Below are positions 25,919 to 35,154 of a stretch of DNA of 64,000 bases, piece after piece. How positions within the stretch are numbered: position 1 is the stretch's first letter; every line of letters starts with the position of its first letter. Source of the stretch: Taishania pollutisoli (GTDB lineage Bacteria > Bacteroidota > Bacteroidia > Flavobacteriales_D > Crocinitomicaceae); contig NZ_JACVEL010000003.1 in the NCBI RefSeq assembly GCF_014518315.1, positions 186,001 to 250,000 on the forward strand, read 5' to 3'. A model generated the notes under the pieces. That model saw nothing but the letters and a program-made list of their open reading frames with translations, was not told where the DNA came from and did not search any database. A program made the position numbers and the translations under genes.

Positions 25919-26968
25919 TCAGAGTTCAATTAACAGGGTCACTTGATGGATTCCTTCTTGTTGTTTTATATTCAGTTGATGACGCGAAGGGTAGAGTAAT
26001 TCCAGTCGTTTCCGGATGTTTTGAATTCCGATCCCACCCACTTTTGACGTTTTGGCTACTTTGAACGTGTTTTCACAGGTAAAAATAAGCCGATTTTCTT
26101 CTTTGTGAAGTGATGCGTGGATGTAGGAATGATCAATTGTTGAATCCACCCCGTGTTTGAATGCATTTTCAATCAGCGGCAGTAGCAGCATCGGAGCCAT
26201 CTTTGCATCAGCAATGCCACTGTGCCGGAAAGAAATATCAGTCGTATCGGGAATCCTTATTTTTTCAATGGCGATGTAGGTCTCAATGATAGCTACCTCT
26301 TCCGGAACCGGGACTTCTCGTTCCTGCGCTTCATACAACGAATAACGCAAAATATCAGATAATTGTAAAATCACATCCGGAGTTTTGTCGGATTTACTGA
26401 GCGATAGCGCGTATAAACTATTCAACACATTGAATAAAAAATGCGGACTGATCTGTGATTTCAACAGGTTGAGTTCAGCAATCGCCTGTTCGTTCTGAAT
26501 GTATTTTTCAGTTTTCAGTTTTACTAAAAACTCCTGGATGACATAACCGACCAACAGGGTTATCAGAATAATGATCATGGCAGGAAGTGCATCAAAATAG
26601 TACTGATAATTTGTCAATGCTGAAGGAGCCGAAGAAGTAATCCCCAGCGGAGTGAATTCGGTGAGTTCTTGTGTGGCATAACGGATTTGCAACCAATGCA
26701 GGTACTGTCCTAAAATAAGCAAGGAGATCAGGAAAACAACCACAATCGAACCGACGTAGATTCCGGCCTTTTTATTCCGGCGCAAACGGGGTAATAATCC
26801 GAAATTATTGATCCAACCGGGAACAAACAGCAAGGTGTTATACAGCAAAACATGCCCGATGGCAACCTCGCTGCCGTGATTGTTGGTAATCGCTGCCCAG
26901 AAAATTAAACCCAGATAAAGCACATTCAAAAAAAGCCTTACCAGGTGATAGCTGCTTATCGCTTTCAT
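25919..26968 (-). CDS. LytS/YehU-type sensor histidine kinase (first pair)
   Basis: A 349-residue membrane kinase with four predicted membrane helices (about 10-30, 36-56, 70-90, 125-147) and no sizeable sensor domain. The phospho-acceptor is H176 in SQISPHFLFNVLNS (His_kinase family), followed by the HATPase region with PMLLLPLIENAFKHG and GGIGIQNIRKRL. It phosphorylates the downstream LytTR regulator. The gene is divergent from the beta-lactamase-like hydrolase, a possible target. Confidence 0.92.
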   Translation of the reverse strand: MKAISSYHLVRLFLNVLYLGLIFWAAITNNHGSEVAIGHVLLYNTLLFVPGWINNFGLLPRLRRNKKAGIYVGSIVVVFLISLLILGQYLHWLQIRYATQELTEFTPLGITSSAPSALTNYQYYFDALPAMIIILITLLVGYVIQEFLVKLKTEKYIQNEQAIAELNLLKSQISPHFLFNVLNSLYALSLSKSDKTPDVILQLSDILRYSLYEAQEREVPVPEEVAIIETYIAIEKIRIPDTTDISFRHSGIADAKMAPMLLLPLIENAFKHGVDSTIDHSYIHASLHKEENRLIFTCENTFKVAKTSKVGGIGIQNIRKRLELLYPSRHQLNIKQQEGIHQVTLLIEL

Positions 26969-27192
26969 GCTAAACCGGATTGGAATCGTAAAGTTAGTGA
27001 TTCTTGTGCGCGCTCCCGTTTTTTTACACCAACATACTAAAATCAGGGACGAATGTGATTCGGTTGCTCTGAAAATTGTTGGTCCCCGGATTCCGCCGGT
27101 ACGTCAAAAAAGCAAAAATCCATTGCTGTAACCGGGTTTACTTTGCAACATCGTTCAGGCAATCATGCCGCATTTATTTAAAATCATTGATT

Positions 27193-28524
27193 ATGAAATT
27201 TACACGTATTGGTTCATTAATCTGCTTTTCTCTGACCATATTCACCGCATCGGCACAAGATCTTCACATTGCTAAAGTAGATAGCCTTGTTAGCCTCATC
27301 GAGGAGAATAACAGAAGTGTCGGCTCGCTGGTTATCTGGAAAAACGGAGAGGAAGTGTACAACCGGGATTTTGGCCAGGATAAAATTCCGGAACAGCAAC
27401 ACGATCAGCAGACCAAGTATAAAATAGGATCGATTACAAAAACCTATACCGCTGTTTTGATCTTTCAACTGGTAGAAAATGGTCGTTTGTCGCTGGATGA
27501 TAAACTGGGGAAGTTCTTTCCGGAAATGCCGGGTGCCAAGGAAATTACCATCCGTCAGATGCTGAACCACACAAGCGGGTTGGGTGATTATACATGGAAA
27601 AAAAGTAACCCGGACTGGCTCCACAAAAAAGTAACGGAGCAGCAAATTTTAAAGGAAATCAAACGCCAGGGACTCGTTTCTAAACCGGGAGAAAAAGAAG
27701 AATACTCTAATTCAGCCTACTACTTACTTGCAAAAATTTCGGAGCAGGTGTACAACACGGATTACGGAACACTCATCCGCAAACAGATTTGCGAACCGCT
27801 TGGATTGAAAAATACCACATCCTTGTTGACAAACCCGGGGAATGTTTATGAATCCTTTGAATACAACGGAGAAGGAAAATGGGTGGAAACGGAAGATTTC
27901 TATTTTCCCAATACAAAAGGAGCGGGAGACATCGTGGTAACACCGGAAGATATGCTGCAATTTATCAATGCATTATTTCACTATCAACTATTGAAAAAAG
28001 AAACCGTAGAATTGATGAAACCATTGGTTGAGCAAGATGAATATTTCGGAAGAGGACTCATGCAGATTCCGATGAGAACACAACTGTTGCTCGGACATGG
28101 TGGTGATACAAAAGGGACACACTCATTGTTGGGTTACAACGAAAAGGACAGTGTTTCAATCGCGCTTTTAATTAACGGACAACGGTATACCCGGAATCAA
28201 TTCTTGTTGGGGGTATTGAGTTGCATGTACGAAGAGCCGTTTGATTTTCCGGAGTTTAATCAGGTAGTGGTATCAGCAGCGGAATTGGATCAATACGTTG
28301 GTGTATACAGCTCTCCGGAGTTGCCGATTAAAATTACGGTCAGTCATCAAAAAGAACAACTGTACCTCCAGGGAACAGGGCAGCCGGCAATTCCAATGGA
28401 AGCATACGACAACCGCAAATTTCAATTCGAAAGAGCGGGTGTGAAGGTTGAATTTGTGCCGGAAACAAATACGATGCATTTTCAGCAGGGAGGAATTAAA
28501 ATAGAAATGAAGAAAGAAAAGTAA
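27193..28524 (+). CDS. Exported class C beta-lactamase-like serine hydrolase
   Basis: The 443-residue protein has a signal peptide (MKFTRIGSLICFSLTIFTASA). Its motifs are S80-x-x-K83 (SITK), Y171-S-N173 and HGG at 302-304, the SxxK/YxN/HxG set of class C beta-lactamase and D-aminopeptidase/esterase relatives. A C-terminal extension of about 100 residues (YVGVYSSPELPIKITV) is lipocalin-like, as in many Bacteroidota serine hydrolases. Periplasmic action on peptides or esters is likelier than antibiotic resistance. Start: ATG at 27193; the longer frame lacks a signal peptide. Confidence 0.9.
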   Translation: MKFTRIGSLICFSLTIFTASAQDLHIAKVDSLVSLIEENNRSVGSLVIWKNGEEVYNRDFGQDKIPEQQHDQQTKYKIGSITKTYTAVLIFQLVENGRLSLDDKLGKFFPEMPGAKEITIRQMLNHTSGLGDYTWKKSNPDWLHKKVTEQQILKEIKRQGLVSKPGEKEEYSNSAYYLLAKISEQVYNTDYGTLIRKQICEPLGLKNTTSLLTNPGNVYESFEYNGEGKWVETEDFYFPNTKGAGDIVVTPEDMLQFINALFHYQLLKKETVELMKPLVEQDEYFGRGLMQIPMRTQLLLGHGGDTKGTHSLLGYNEKDSVSIALLINGQRYTRNQFLLGVLSCMYEEPFDFPEFNQVVVSAAELDQYVGVYSSPELPIKITVSHQKEQLYLQGTGQPAIPMEAYDNRKFQFERAGVKVEFVPETNTMHFQQGGIKIEMKKEK

Positions 28525-28601
28525 GTGTGCAGACGTAGTGTAACCCACAATTATTCTCAACAATGAAAAGTAGGTTGCGGTAAAAACAGTACTTTCAACA
28601 C

Positions 28602-29264
28602 ATGAAATTGAAGGTCATTATTACCGGAGCAACAGGAATGGTGGGGGAAGGCGTTTTACAGGAATGCATCGCCAATCCGAAAGTGGAAAAAATCGTACTC
28701 ATCAACCGGAAGCCGTGTGGTTATACTCACCCCAAAGTGGAAGAAATACTACACGGCAATTTCCATGATATAACGCCCATAGCAACGCAGCTCTCAGGAT
28801 GTGATGCCTGTTATTTTTGTCTGGGGGTTTCCTCGATCGGGATGAATGAACCGGATTACACGAACGTAACCTATGACCTGACCTTGGATTTTGCGAAAAC
28901 ACTGGCGGAAAGCAACCCGCAATTAACATTTTGTTACGTTTCAGGAATCGGAACAGACAGTACGGAAAAAGGGCGACAGATGTGGGCGCGGGTAAAAGGA
29001 AAAACAGAGAATGATTTGCTGAAACTCCCTTTCAAAGCCGTGTATAATTTTCGTCCGGCAGCACTGAAACCGACCAAAGGTGCACGCAATATAAAAGGGA
29101 TCTACAAAGTAATCAATGTACTCTTTCCACTCTTCCGGTTGTTTAGTAACACCTATTTCCTGAAGCTCGAAGAATTGGCCAAAGCCATGATCCATGTATC
29201 CGAAAAAGGATATGAAAAACCGACGCTTGAAGTCCGCGATATTGCAAAACTGGCACGGTTGTGA
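28602..29264 (+). CDS. NAD(P)-binding Rossmann-fold protein (atypical SDR-like)
   Basis: The 220-residue protein begins KVIITGATGMVGEGVLQEC, the GxxGxxG nucleotide-binding motif of NmrA/HTATIP2-like short-chain dehydrogenase relatives. It continues with CDACYFCLGVSS and FCYVSGIGTDSTEKGRQMWARVKGKTENDLLKL, where Tyr/Lys positions are degenerate. The reaction is unknown and it may act as a redox sensor. It forms a series of same-strand genes with the next hypothetical. Confidence 0.85.
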   Translation: MKLKVIITGATGMVGEGVLQECIANPKVEKIVLINRKPCGYTHPKVEEILHGNFHDITPIATQLSGCDACYFCLGVSSIGMNEPDYTNVTYDLTLDFAKTLAESNPQLTFCYVSGIGTDSTEKGRQMWARVKGKTENDLLKLPFKAVYNFRPAALKPTKGARNIKGIYKVINVLFPLFRLFSNTYFLKLEELAKAMIHVSEKGYEKPTLEVRDIAKLARL

Positions 29265-29300
29265 TAGAATGAATGAACGCAATAGTCGAAACAAGACACA

Positions 29301-29978
29301 ATGGGAGTAGATTTAACAGGAATTATTGGTCATTCTCTTTCGAAAGAAGAAATTCTGGCGTTGCCCGGACAAATTGATCAGTGGGAAGAGGTGCATCGTT
29401 TTTTTGCTTCCTATAGCGGTGATTCGTATAGTCAGGCAAAATGGGATGGTTACATGGATGAAGAACAGTTGGAATTGATCTGGCGTTCTTTCGAAAGCCC
29501 GGAAATGGATCAAACGTCAACGAGTAAATTAATGAACGTTGATAGTGTAATTGATTGTACATTCGGCACATTGGCTATTTATAGAAAAACACTACTGATT
29601 ACACACCGGAATCACAAGTACAGTAACCTCCGAAACCCGGATACCGCAAAGAATATACTTATCCTAAACCGACTTATTGCTAAGCGATTCAACCAGCAAG
29701 AGATTATTTACTGTGCGGATTCAGGCTATCCCACACAATCGATTGAACATACGGCTCTTTTCGGAGCGGATTTTGCAGAAATAAAAGCACATGCTTTTAC
29801 CCATTTTGGAATTCCACCGCTTGGGCTTGAAGAAGCGCGAAAGTACATGTTTTTCATTGATCGGACAGATGCGGAACCAGGTGAAATGACTGTGTGGGAG
29901 GGAGAGAGTCCATACTGGCGGTATAATGAAGAAGCAGGTGATTACCAGTTGATAAGAATCCCGGATGAAAAAGAATAA
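29301..29978 (+). CDS. Conserved hypothetical protein
   Basis: I do not recognise this 225-residue protein. It starts MGVDLTGIIGHSLSKEEILALPGQIDQWEE, has no signal peptide or membrane segment, and is rich in aromatic and acidic residues with a charged tail (IRIPDEKE). CTFGTLAIYRKTLLITHRNHKYSNLRNP suggests a mixed alpha/beta cytosolic protein. It follows the Rossmann-fold gene by 36 nt. Composition and codon use look like the neighbours. Confidence 0.7.
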   Translation: MGVDLTGIIGHSLSKEEILALPGQIDQWEEVHRFFASYSGDSYSQAKWDGYMDEEQLELIWRSFESPEMDQTSTSKLMNVDSVIDCTFGTLAIYRKTLLITHRNHKYSNLRNPDTAKNILILNRLIAKRFNQQEIIYCADSGYPTQSIEHTALFGADFAEIKAHAFTHFGIPPLGLEEARKYMFFIDRTDAEPGEMTVWEGESPYWRYNEEAGDYQLIRIPDEKE

Positions 29979-30058
29979 CCCAACACATCAATTTTTAAGA
30001 CAACCTATTCCCTCTCAGCTATTATTTAATAAATTAGCCGGATAATAGCAACAAAAAC

Positions 30059-31066
30059 ATGCACACTGGAAGACGATACACCCCGCTTGAATTTTTTAAA
30101 TGGACCATGAGGGATACGCTCTGGCTGCTGTTGATCTCTATTGTCCCTACCGTGTTGTTTGCAGCAGGATGTGAATTTGTTGCACTGCCCTGGCAGCCTG
30201 TAGCAGTGCTGGGTACAGCGTTGGCATTTATTGTCGGATTTAAAAACAATGCCAGTTACGGACGGATCTGGGAAGCGCGCCAGATTTACGGGGCCATCAT
30301 CAACGACAGCAGAAGCTTTGGCTATACCCTTCGGGATGCATTGGGAGAACAGCATACGGAGACTACACGGAAGCTATTTTACCGTCATTTTGCCTGGCTC
30401 ACAGCCTTACGGTTTCAATTGCGGGAGCCCCGGAGCTGGGAAAATATGCAACGAACAAGCAATCTGGAATTTTTGAAAGGAAGGTACCATGTTGCTGAAT
30501 GGGAAACAAAACTGGAAGATGAACTCCGCAAGTACCTTTCAGAAGAAGAGTTGAATTACATCCTTTCCAAAAAGAACAAGGCGACACAATTAACAGCATT
30601 GCAGTCGGAAACGTTGGCAACCTTGCGGAAAGATGGAATCATCAATGACTTTCAATGGAAGGAATTGCAAGACGGAATTATCAAATTTACAGACGATCAG
30701 GGAAAAGCCGAACGCATTAAAAACTTTCCGTACCCGCGGAACTTTGCTTCGGTTACTACTTACCTGATGTTTTTATTCATTATCCTGCTCCCGTTCGGAC
30801 TCCTGCGCGAATACAGCAAACTGGGAGAAGACACGTTTCTGGAAGGATACAGTATTTGGTTAAACATCCCGTTTTCTGTGCTGGTATCCTGGGCTTTTCA
30901 TGTCCTTGACAGCGTTGGAGAGAGTTCCGTCAACCCGTTTGAGGGGAGCGCGAACGACATTCCCATTACCCAGATCAGCCGCACCATTGAAATTGATCTG
31001 CGGGACATGCTGAATGAAACAGATCTTCCGGAACCGATTACACCGAAAAATAACATTGTGTTATAA
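30059..31066 (+). CDS. Bestrophin-like channel protein (UPF0187)
   Basis: The 335-residue membrane protein matches bacterial bestrophin homologues: YTPLEFFKWTMRDTLWLLLISIVPTVLF near the start, GFKNNASYGRIWEARQIYG, and FPYPRNFASVTTYLMFLFIILLPFGLL followed by NIPFSVLVSWAFHVLDSVGESSVNPFEG. Bacterial members form pentameric ion channels, mostly cation selective where tested. It opens a tight operon with a Na+/H+-type antiporter (15-nt gap) and an MBL hydrolase, suggesting a role in ion or pH balance. Confidence 0.9.
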   Translation: MHTGRRYTPLEFFKWTMRDTLWLLLISIVPTVLFAAGCEFVALPWQPVAVLGTALAFIVGFKNNASYGRIWEARQIYGAIINDSRSFGYTLRDALGEQHTETTRKLFYRHFAWLTALRFQLREPRSWENMQRTSNLEFLKGRYHVAEWETKLEDELRKYLSEEELNYILSKKNKATQLTALQSETLATLRKDGIINDFQWKELQDGIIKFTDDQGKAERIKNFPYPRNFASVTTYLMFLFIILLPFGLLREYSKLGEDTFLEGYSIWLNIPFSVLVSWAFHVLDSVGESSVNPFEGSANDIPITQISRTIEIDLRDMLNETDLPEPITPKNNIVL

Positions 31067-31081
31067 CCATTTTTTACACCC

Positions 31082-32659
31082 ATGCTTGAACATTTCCCCT
31101 TTTATTTGTCCCTGATCATTGTGATTGTCCTGCTGATTATGCTGGCCAACAAGATCAAAGTAGCGTATCCTGTTTTACTGGTGCTCGGAGGACTGGTCAT
31201 CTGCCTGATACCCGGAACACCCGCGTTAAAAATTGACCCGGAACTAATCTTTATTATTTTCCTGCCGCCATTGCTGTATGAAGCAGCCTGGTCCAATTCC
31301 TGGAAAGAACTCTGGCACTGGAGAAGGATTATCAGCAGTTTTGCCTTTGTCGTGGTATTCCTGACGGCAATTTCCGTTGCATTGGTTGCCAATTCGTTTA
31401 TCCCCGGATTTTCGCTTGCCCTGGGTTTTTTGCTCGGCGGAATTGTTTCTCCACCGGATGCCGTGAGTGCTGCTGCCATTCTTCGCTTCGTGAAAGTTCC
31501 CAAACGGATGTCTTCTATTCTGGAAGGTGAAAGCTTACTCAATGATGCTTCTTCACTGATTATTTTCCGCTTCGCGATGCTTGCAGTAGCTACCGGTCAG
31601 TTTGTCTGGTACGAGGCTTCCCTGACTTTCCTGTGGATGGTTGCAGGTGGTGTGATCATTGGTTTGGTAACAGGATTTATTTTCATCAAAGCACACAAGC
31701 GACTACCAACGGATGTAAACATGGATATCATTCTCACGCTTGTAGCTCCGTATGTGATGTACATGCTGGCAGAAGAAATGCATGCTTCTGGTGTCCTGGC
31801 AGTTGTTAGCGGCGGGTTGTTTGTATCGTATCACCGGCACAAATTTCTCACAAGTTCGTCCCGTCTGCGCGCGGAAAATGTCTGGCAAAGCTTTGTATTT
31901 CTGTTGAATGGTTTGGTATTTATGCTCATCGGACTGGATCTACCTGAAATTGTGGCCGGTTTGCACGAAGAAGGGATTGATATTTACCAGGCTACAGGAT
32001 ACGGACTCCTCATTACGCTTGTGTTGGTTGTCGGGAGAATGCTGGCGGCTTACGGGGCATTGATCGCTACAAAAATTGCAAGTTATTTCATCACCGTTGC
32101 CGACAGTAATCCGGGGATGAAAGCACCACTGGTTCTTGGTTGGACAGGTATGCGCGGTGTCGTTTCACTGGCAGCGGCCTTGTCGATCCCTGTCGCATTG
32201 GAGGACGGAACACCTTTCCCGCAGCGCAACATGATTCTCTACATTACCTTTATTGTCATCCTGGTGACACTGGTGGTGCAGGGATTGACGCTTCCCCTTT
32301 TGATTAAAAAAATAAAGATCGCAGATTTCAATGACCATTTGCCGGAAGAAGAAACGGAAATCTTGTTGCGCGAAGAACTGGCGAAAGGATCATTGGAGTA
32401 CCTGAAAATGCATCATCCGGATCAACTGGAGAAGAATGTCTACATTCAAAAAATGGCCCATCGCTGGGAACATCATGTACATTCGGAAGAAGATCGGATT
32501 CTTTCCCGGGAAACCAAGCAACTCTACATCACTATTCTGGAACAGCAGCGACAGATTCTCATCAAAAAGAACAAAGATGAAAAACGCATTGATGAAGAGA
32601 TTATTCGTAAATTTCTGCACAAGATTGACCTGGAAGAAGAAAAATTAAAACACAAATAA
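31082..32659 (+). CDS. CPA1-family Na+/H+ (or K+/H+) antiporter
   Basis: The 525-residue protein has about 12 membrane helices. CPA1 motifs are clear: FLPPLLYEAAW, SPPDAVSAAAILRF and EGESLLNDASSLIIFRFAM, the last with the conserved Asn-Asp ion-binding pair, then GWTGMRGVVSLAAALSIP. A hydrophilic C-terminal tail of about 110 residues (from near 410) is highly charged and probably regulatory. It exchanges protons for Na+ or K+ across the inner membrane. It sits between the bestrophin gene and the MBL hydrolase, whose ATG directly follows its stop codon. Confidence 0.93.
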   Translation: MLEHFPFYLSLIIVIVLLIMLANKIKVAYPVLLVLGGLVICLIPGTPALKIDPELIFIIFLPPLLYEAAWSNSWKELWHWRRIISSFAFVVVFLTAISVALVANSFIPGFSLALGFLLGGIVSPPDAVSAAAILRFVKVPKRMSSILEGESLLNDASSLIIFRFAMLAVATGQFVWYEASLTFLWMVAGGVIIGLVTGFIFIKAHKRLPTDVNMDIILTLVAPYVMYMLAEEMHASGVLAVVSGGLFVSYHRHKFLTSSSRLRAENVWQSFVFLLNGLVFMLIGLDLPEIVAGLHEEGIDIYQATGYGLLITLVLVVGRMLAAYGALIATKIASYFITVADSNPGMKAPLVLGWTGMRGVVSLAAALSIPVALEDGTPFPQRNMILYITFIVILVTLVVQGLTLPLLIKKIKIADFNDHLPEEETEILLREELAKGSLEYLKMHHPDQLEKNVYIQKMAHRWEHHVHSEEDRILSRETKQLYITILEQQRQILIKKNKDEKRIDEEIIRKFLHKIDLEEEKLKHK

Positions 32660-33715
32660 ATGGGGTTTGTAAAAAAATTCGGGAAGTATCCTGATGCAAA
32701 ACGGGAGACACATTTTCAAACTCTTTCCAATTACCGACAGCATAAGTTTCAGAATCCCATCCCCACGCCACCATTGGCGGAAGGAGTAAATATGTTGAAG
32801 ATTCTCTGGAAATTTTTCCGAAAACAACCCGACACAGCTCCGCAACAACCCATCCCACATATTGTTACAGATTTGAAAAACCTGGATTCGGCTGAAAATG
32901 TGTTGGTCTGGTTCGGACACAGCTCCTATTTTATCCAGGCAGACGGTCGTCGTTTTCTGATTGATCCCGTTTTTAGCGGGAATGCATCTCCGGTTCCCGG
33001 GTCAGTAAAAGCATTTCCCGGAGCAGATGACTACAAAGTAGAAGATCTGCCGGATATAGATGTCTTGCTCATTTCACATGATCATTGGGATCACCTGGAT
33101 TATCCCACCATTCAACAGTTGAAAAATAAAATAGGTAGCGTTATTTGTGCCCTGGGTGTTGCCCGTCATTTTGAATATTGGGGTTGGAAGCAGGATAAAT
33201 TAATTGAAAAAAACTGGTACGAACACGTAGATCTGGGAGCCGGTTTTTCAGTAACGCTGACACCCGCCCGTCATTTTTCCGGTCGCCTGTTTAAACGAAA
33301 TGCATCGTTGTGGACTTCTTTTGTACTCAAAACCCCGACAAAGAAGCTATTTTTGGGGGGAGACAGCGGATACAGCCCGCATTTTAAAGCTATCGGAGAA
33401 CAATTCGGACCGTTTGACCTGGCCGTGTTGGAGTGCGGTCAGTACAATTCACAATGGCCTTACATTCACTCGTTCCCGGAAGATTTACTGATTGAAGCAA
33501 CAGACCTGAATACCCGTCATTTTATACCGGTACATCATTCCAAGTTCAAGTTGTCGAACCACCCGTGGTATGAGCCGTTGCAACGAGTAACGAATGCAGC
33601 AGAAAAAGAGAACAAATCCGTTACAACGCCGAAGATAGGAGAAAAAGTAAACCTGGATCAACTGGATAAGAGCTGGGAAAAGTGGTGGGAAGCACTCATT
33701 AATTTAAAAGAATAA
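32660..33715 (+). CDS. MBL-fold hydrolase, NAPE-PLD/UlaG-like
   Basis: The 351-residue protein has the metallo-beta-lactamase signature HDHWDH at 140-145, preceded by LVWFGHSSYFIQADGRRFLIDPVF (about 82-105), the hallmark of the N-acyl-phosphatidylethanolamine phospholipase D-like subgroup. Further metal residues are in LTPARHFSGR, LGGDSGYSPHF and VHHSKFKL. Bacterial members are predicted phospholipid-phosphodiesterase-type enzymes; the substrate is untested. It follows the antiporter with zero spacing, so it is co-translated. Confidence 0.88.
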   Translation: MGFVKKFGKYPDAKRETHFQTLSNYRQHKFQNPIPTPPLAEGVNMLKILWKFFRKQPDTAPQQPIPHIVTDLKNLDSAENVLVWFGHSSYFIQADGRRFLIDPVFSGNASPVPGSVKAFPGADDYKVEDLPDIDVLLISHDHWDHLDYPTIQQLKNKIGSVICALGVARHFEYWGWKQDKLIEKNWYEHVDLGAGFSVTLTPARHFSGRLFKRNASLWTSFVLKTPTKKLFLGGDSGYSPHFKAIGEQFGPFDLAVLECGQYNSQWPYIHSFPEDLLIEATDLNTRHFIPVHHSKFKLSNHPWYEPLQRVTNAAEKENKSVTTPKIGEKVNLDQLDKSWEKWWEALINLKE

Positions 33716-33720
33716 GTACA

Positions 33721-34005
33721 ATGAAACAATTTTTCGTTTTACTGGTCGCACAATTGATCTGCTCAGTCACTTGCCTGGGCCAGGTTGATTATACACATGC
33801 ATCCAATGTAGCATTGATCATTGATCCGCAGGGTGACGATAAAGATGGATTCTTCGCGTTGTCTGATCAGTATGAAGAATTGTAGAAAATGCACCCTGAA
33901 CACATTACATTACTGCACTACCCGGAATCCGGACATGCCATGCATTATGAACAGCCGGAACGGTTTAAAACGGATCTTATTCATTTCTTGCAGAAGATCC
34001 GTTAA
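33721..34005 (+). pseudogene. Remnant of an exported alpha/beta hydrolase gene
   Basis: An ATG at 33721 opens a signal-peptide-like start (MKQFFVLLVAQLICSVTCLGQ) and runs 54 codons to a TAG at 33883. The same frame then continues to a TAA at 34003-34005 and reads HPEHITLLHYPESGHAMHYE then QPERFKTDLIHFLQKIR. This is the typical end of an alpha/beta hydrolase, with the catalytic histidine in SGHAMHYEQPE. The middle of the enzyme, including the nucleophile elbow, is missing. The gene has lost perhaps 150-200 codons and gained a stop. It lies 5 nt after the MBL gene, so it was probably the fourth gene of that operon. Confidence 0.75.
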
Positions 34006-34009
34006 CGTC

Positions 34010-34471
34010 ATGACATTCACGATTACATTTCGATTAAACAATGACACTTCGGTAACGTCTAAAGATGTGATCCAAACTTCTTCTACCTACCAGCAATCGT
34101 TGATAGAGCGATACAATTTAAGCTGTACGCTACAACTTCATCACGCTGCCGGTACATGGGAGATTGAAGACGAACTACCGGTACTGATCGCCAATTTTTT
34201 CCTCCGGTCGGTCCTCATCTTATTAAGAGAAACTTCAGCAAGCTATGAGTACTTCGAATATCAAGGCCAGGTGGCATTAGAATTAATTGATGGCAATGTA
34301 TGCATTAGCGGAGATTTTGTTGAGGACCTGATGATTGCATTCAACTCATTCAGAGAATTTTCCATTGAATTAGGAAAACATGCTGTTGAACTGCTTGAAC
34401 AACTTGATCATCAAAAATTTCAACCGGATCTGGAATTTATTCGACAAGTTCTTGCGCAAGTAACGGATTAA
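34010..34471 (+). CDS. Hypothetical cytosolic protein
   Basis: Not recognised. The 153-residue product of the ATG at 34010 (MTFTITFRLNNDTSVTSKDV) has no signal peptide or membrane segment. It reads as a beta-rich first half and an alpha-helical acidic end (GKHAVELLEQLDHQKFQPDLEFIRQVLAQVTD). An open frame extends upstream through the pseudogene in a different frame, but that part is not credible. Its start lies 4 nt past the pseudogene stop. Confidence 0.6.
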   Translation: MTFTITFRLNNDTSVTSKDVIQTSSTYQQSLIERYNLSCTLQLHHAAGTWEIEDELPVLIANFFLRSVLILLRETSASYEYFEYQGQVALELIDGNVCISGDFVEDLMIAFNSFREFSIELGKHAVELLEQLDHQKFQPDLEFIRQVLAQVTD

Positions 34472-34515
34472 TTTAAAATAAAAATTGACTCTTAGAAATT
34501 GATGACAGAAAATAG

Positions 34516-34523
34516 TATCTTTG
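34516..34523 (+). promoter_or_regulatory. Candidate -7 element TATCTTTG
   Basis: TATCTTTG fits TAnnTTTG, about 146 nt before the membrane-protein ATG at 34670. It implies a long leader, in which I see no riboswitch I recognise. Confidence 0.35.
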
Positions 34524-34669
34524 GTAGTAAACGTTTTCGTCAGGTGACAGCCCGGATCAATGAACCGGATTTTTGCTGAAAGCCAATCGGATAACTGTTG
34601 AATGAATAGGATCAACGGAACCTTAATCAACAGTTTGACTGCAATTTGTAAACCTATAAATCAACACAT

Positions 34670-35134
34670 ATGAACGGAGCACATTTTCATTTAATCGTCA
34701 ATCATTTTCCGATCATTTTACCACTGGTCGGTATACTTATCCTGCTGACCGGTATAATTGCCAGGTCGGAGGTGGTTAAACGCGTAGCCTATATGCTTTT
34801 CGTATTGGGTGCTGTCACAGCGATGATGGCAATGGCAAGTGGAGAAGAAGCGGAAGAGGTGGTAGAATCAATCAGTGGAATTTCTGAAAGATACATTGAG
34901 CGGCATGAGGAGGCGGCAGAATTGTTTGCGGTACTTACATATGTACTTGGTGCCGTATCACTGGTTGGACTCTGGATAAGTTTTAAGAAGCAATCACTTT
35001 CAGGATTCTTTGCTGTTATCACACTTGTGTTCGCGGCGATTGTCCTGTTTTTTGCGAAACAAACAGGTACGACAGGAGGAGAAATCCGCCATACCGAGAT
35101 AAGACCGGGATTTGTTAGTGAAGACCAGAATTAA
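34670..35134 (+). CDS. Four-helix membrane protein, DUF2231-like
   Basis: A 154-residue protein with four membrane helices (about 8-28, 38-56, 83-103, 110-128). It begins with histidines in a membrane-proximal HFHLIVNHFPI, as in DUF2231-type heme or quinone-related membrane proteins. A glutamate-rich loop (EEAEEVVESI) separates helices 2 and 3. It ends with GGEIRHTEIRPGF on the outside. Function unknown; the histidines could ligate heme (inference). The TSUP transporter follows 20 nt downstream. Confidence 0.65.
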   Translation: MNGAHFHLIVNHFPIILPLVGILILLTGIIARSEVVKRVAYMLFVLGAVTAMMAMASGEEAEEVVESISGISERYIERHEEAAELFAVLTYVLGAVSLVGLWISFKKQSLSGFFAVITLVFAAIVLFFAKQTGTTGGEIRHTEIRPGFVSEDQN

Positions 35135-35154
35135 CGGGGTTCGCAGAAAGAAAA

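Noticed and set aside
27193-28524. Antibiotic-resistance beta-lactamase
   Set aside because: The class C-type motifs also occur in many peptidases and esterases, and the lipocalin-like extension suits those better.
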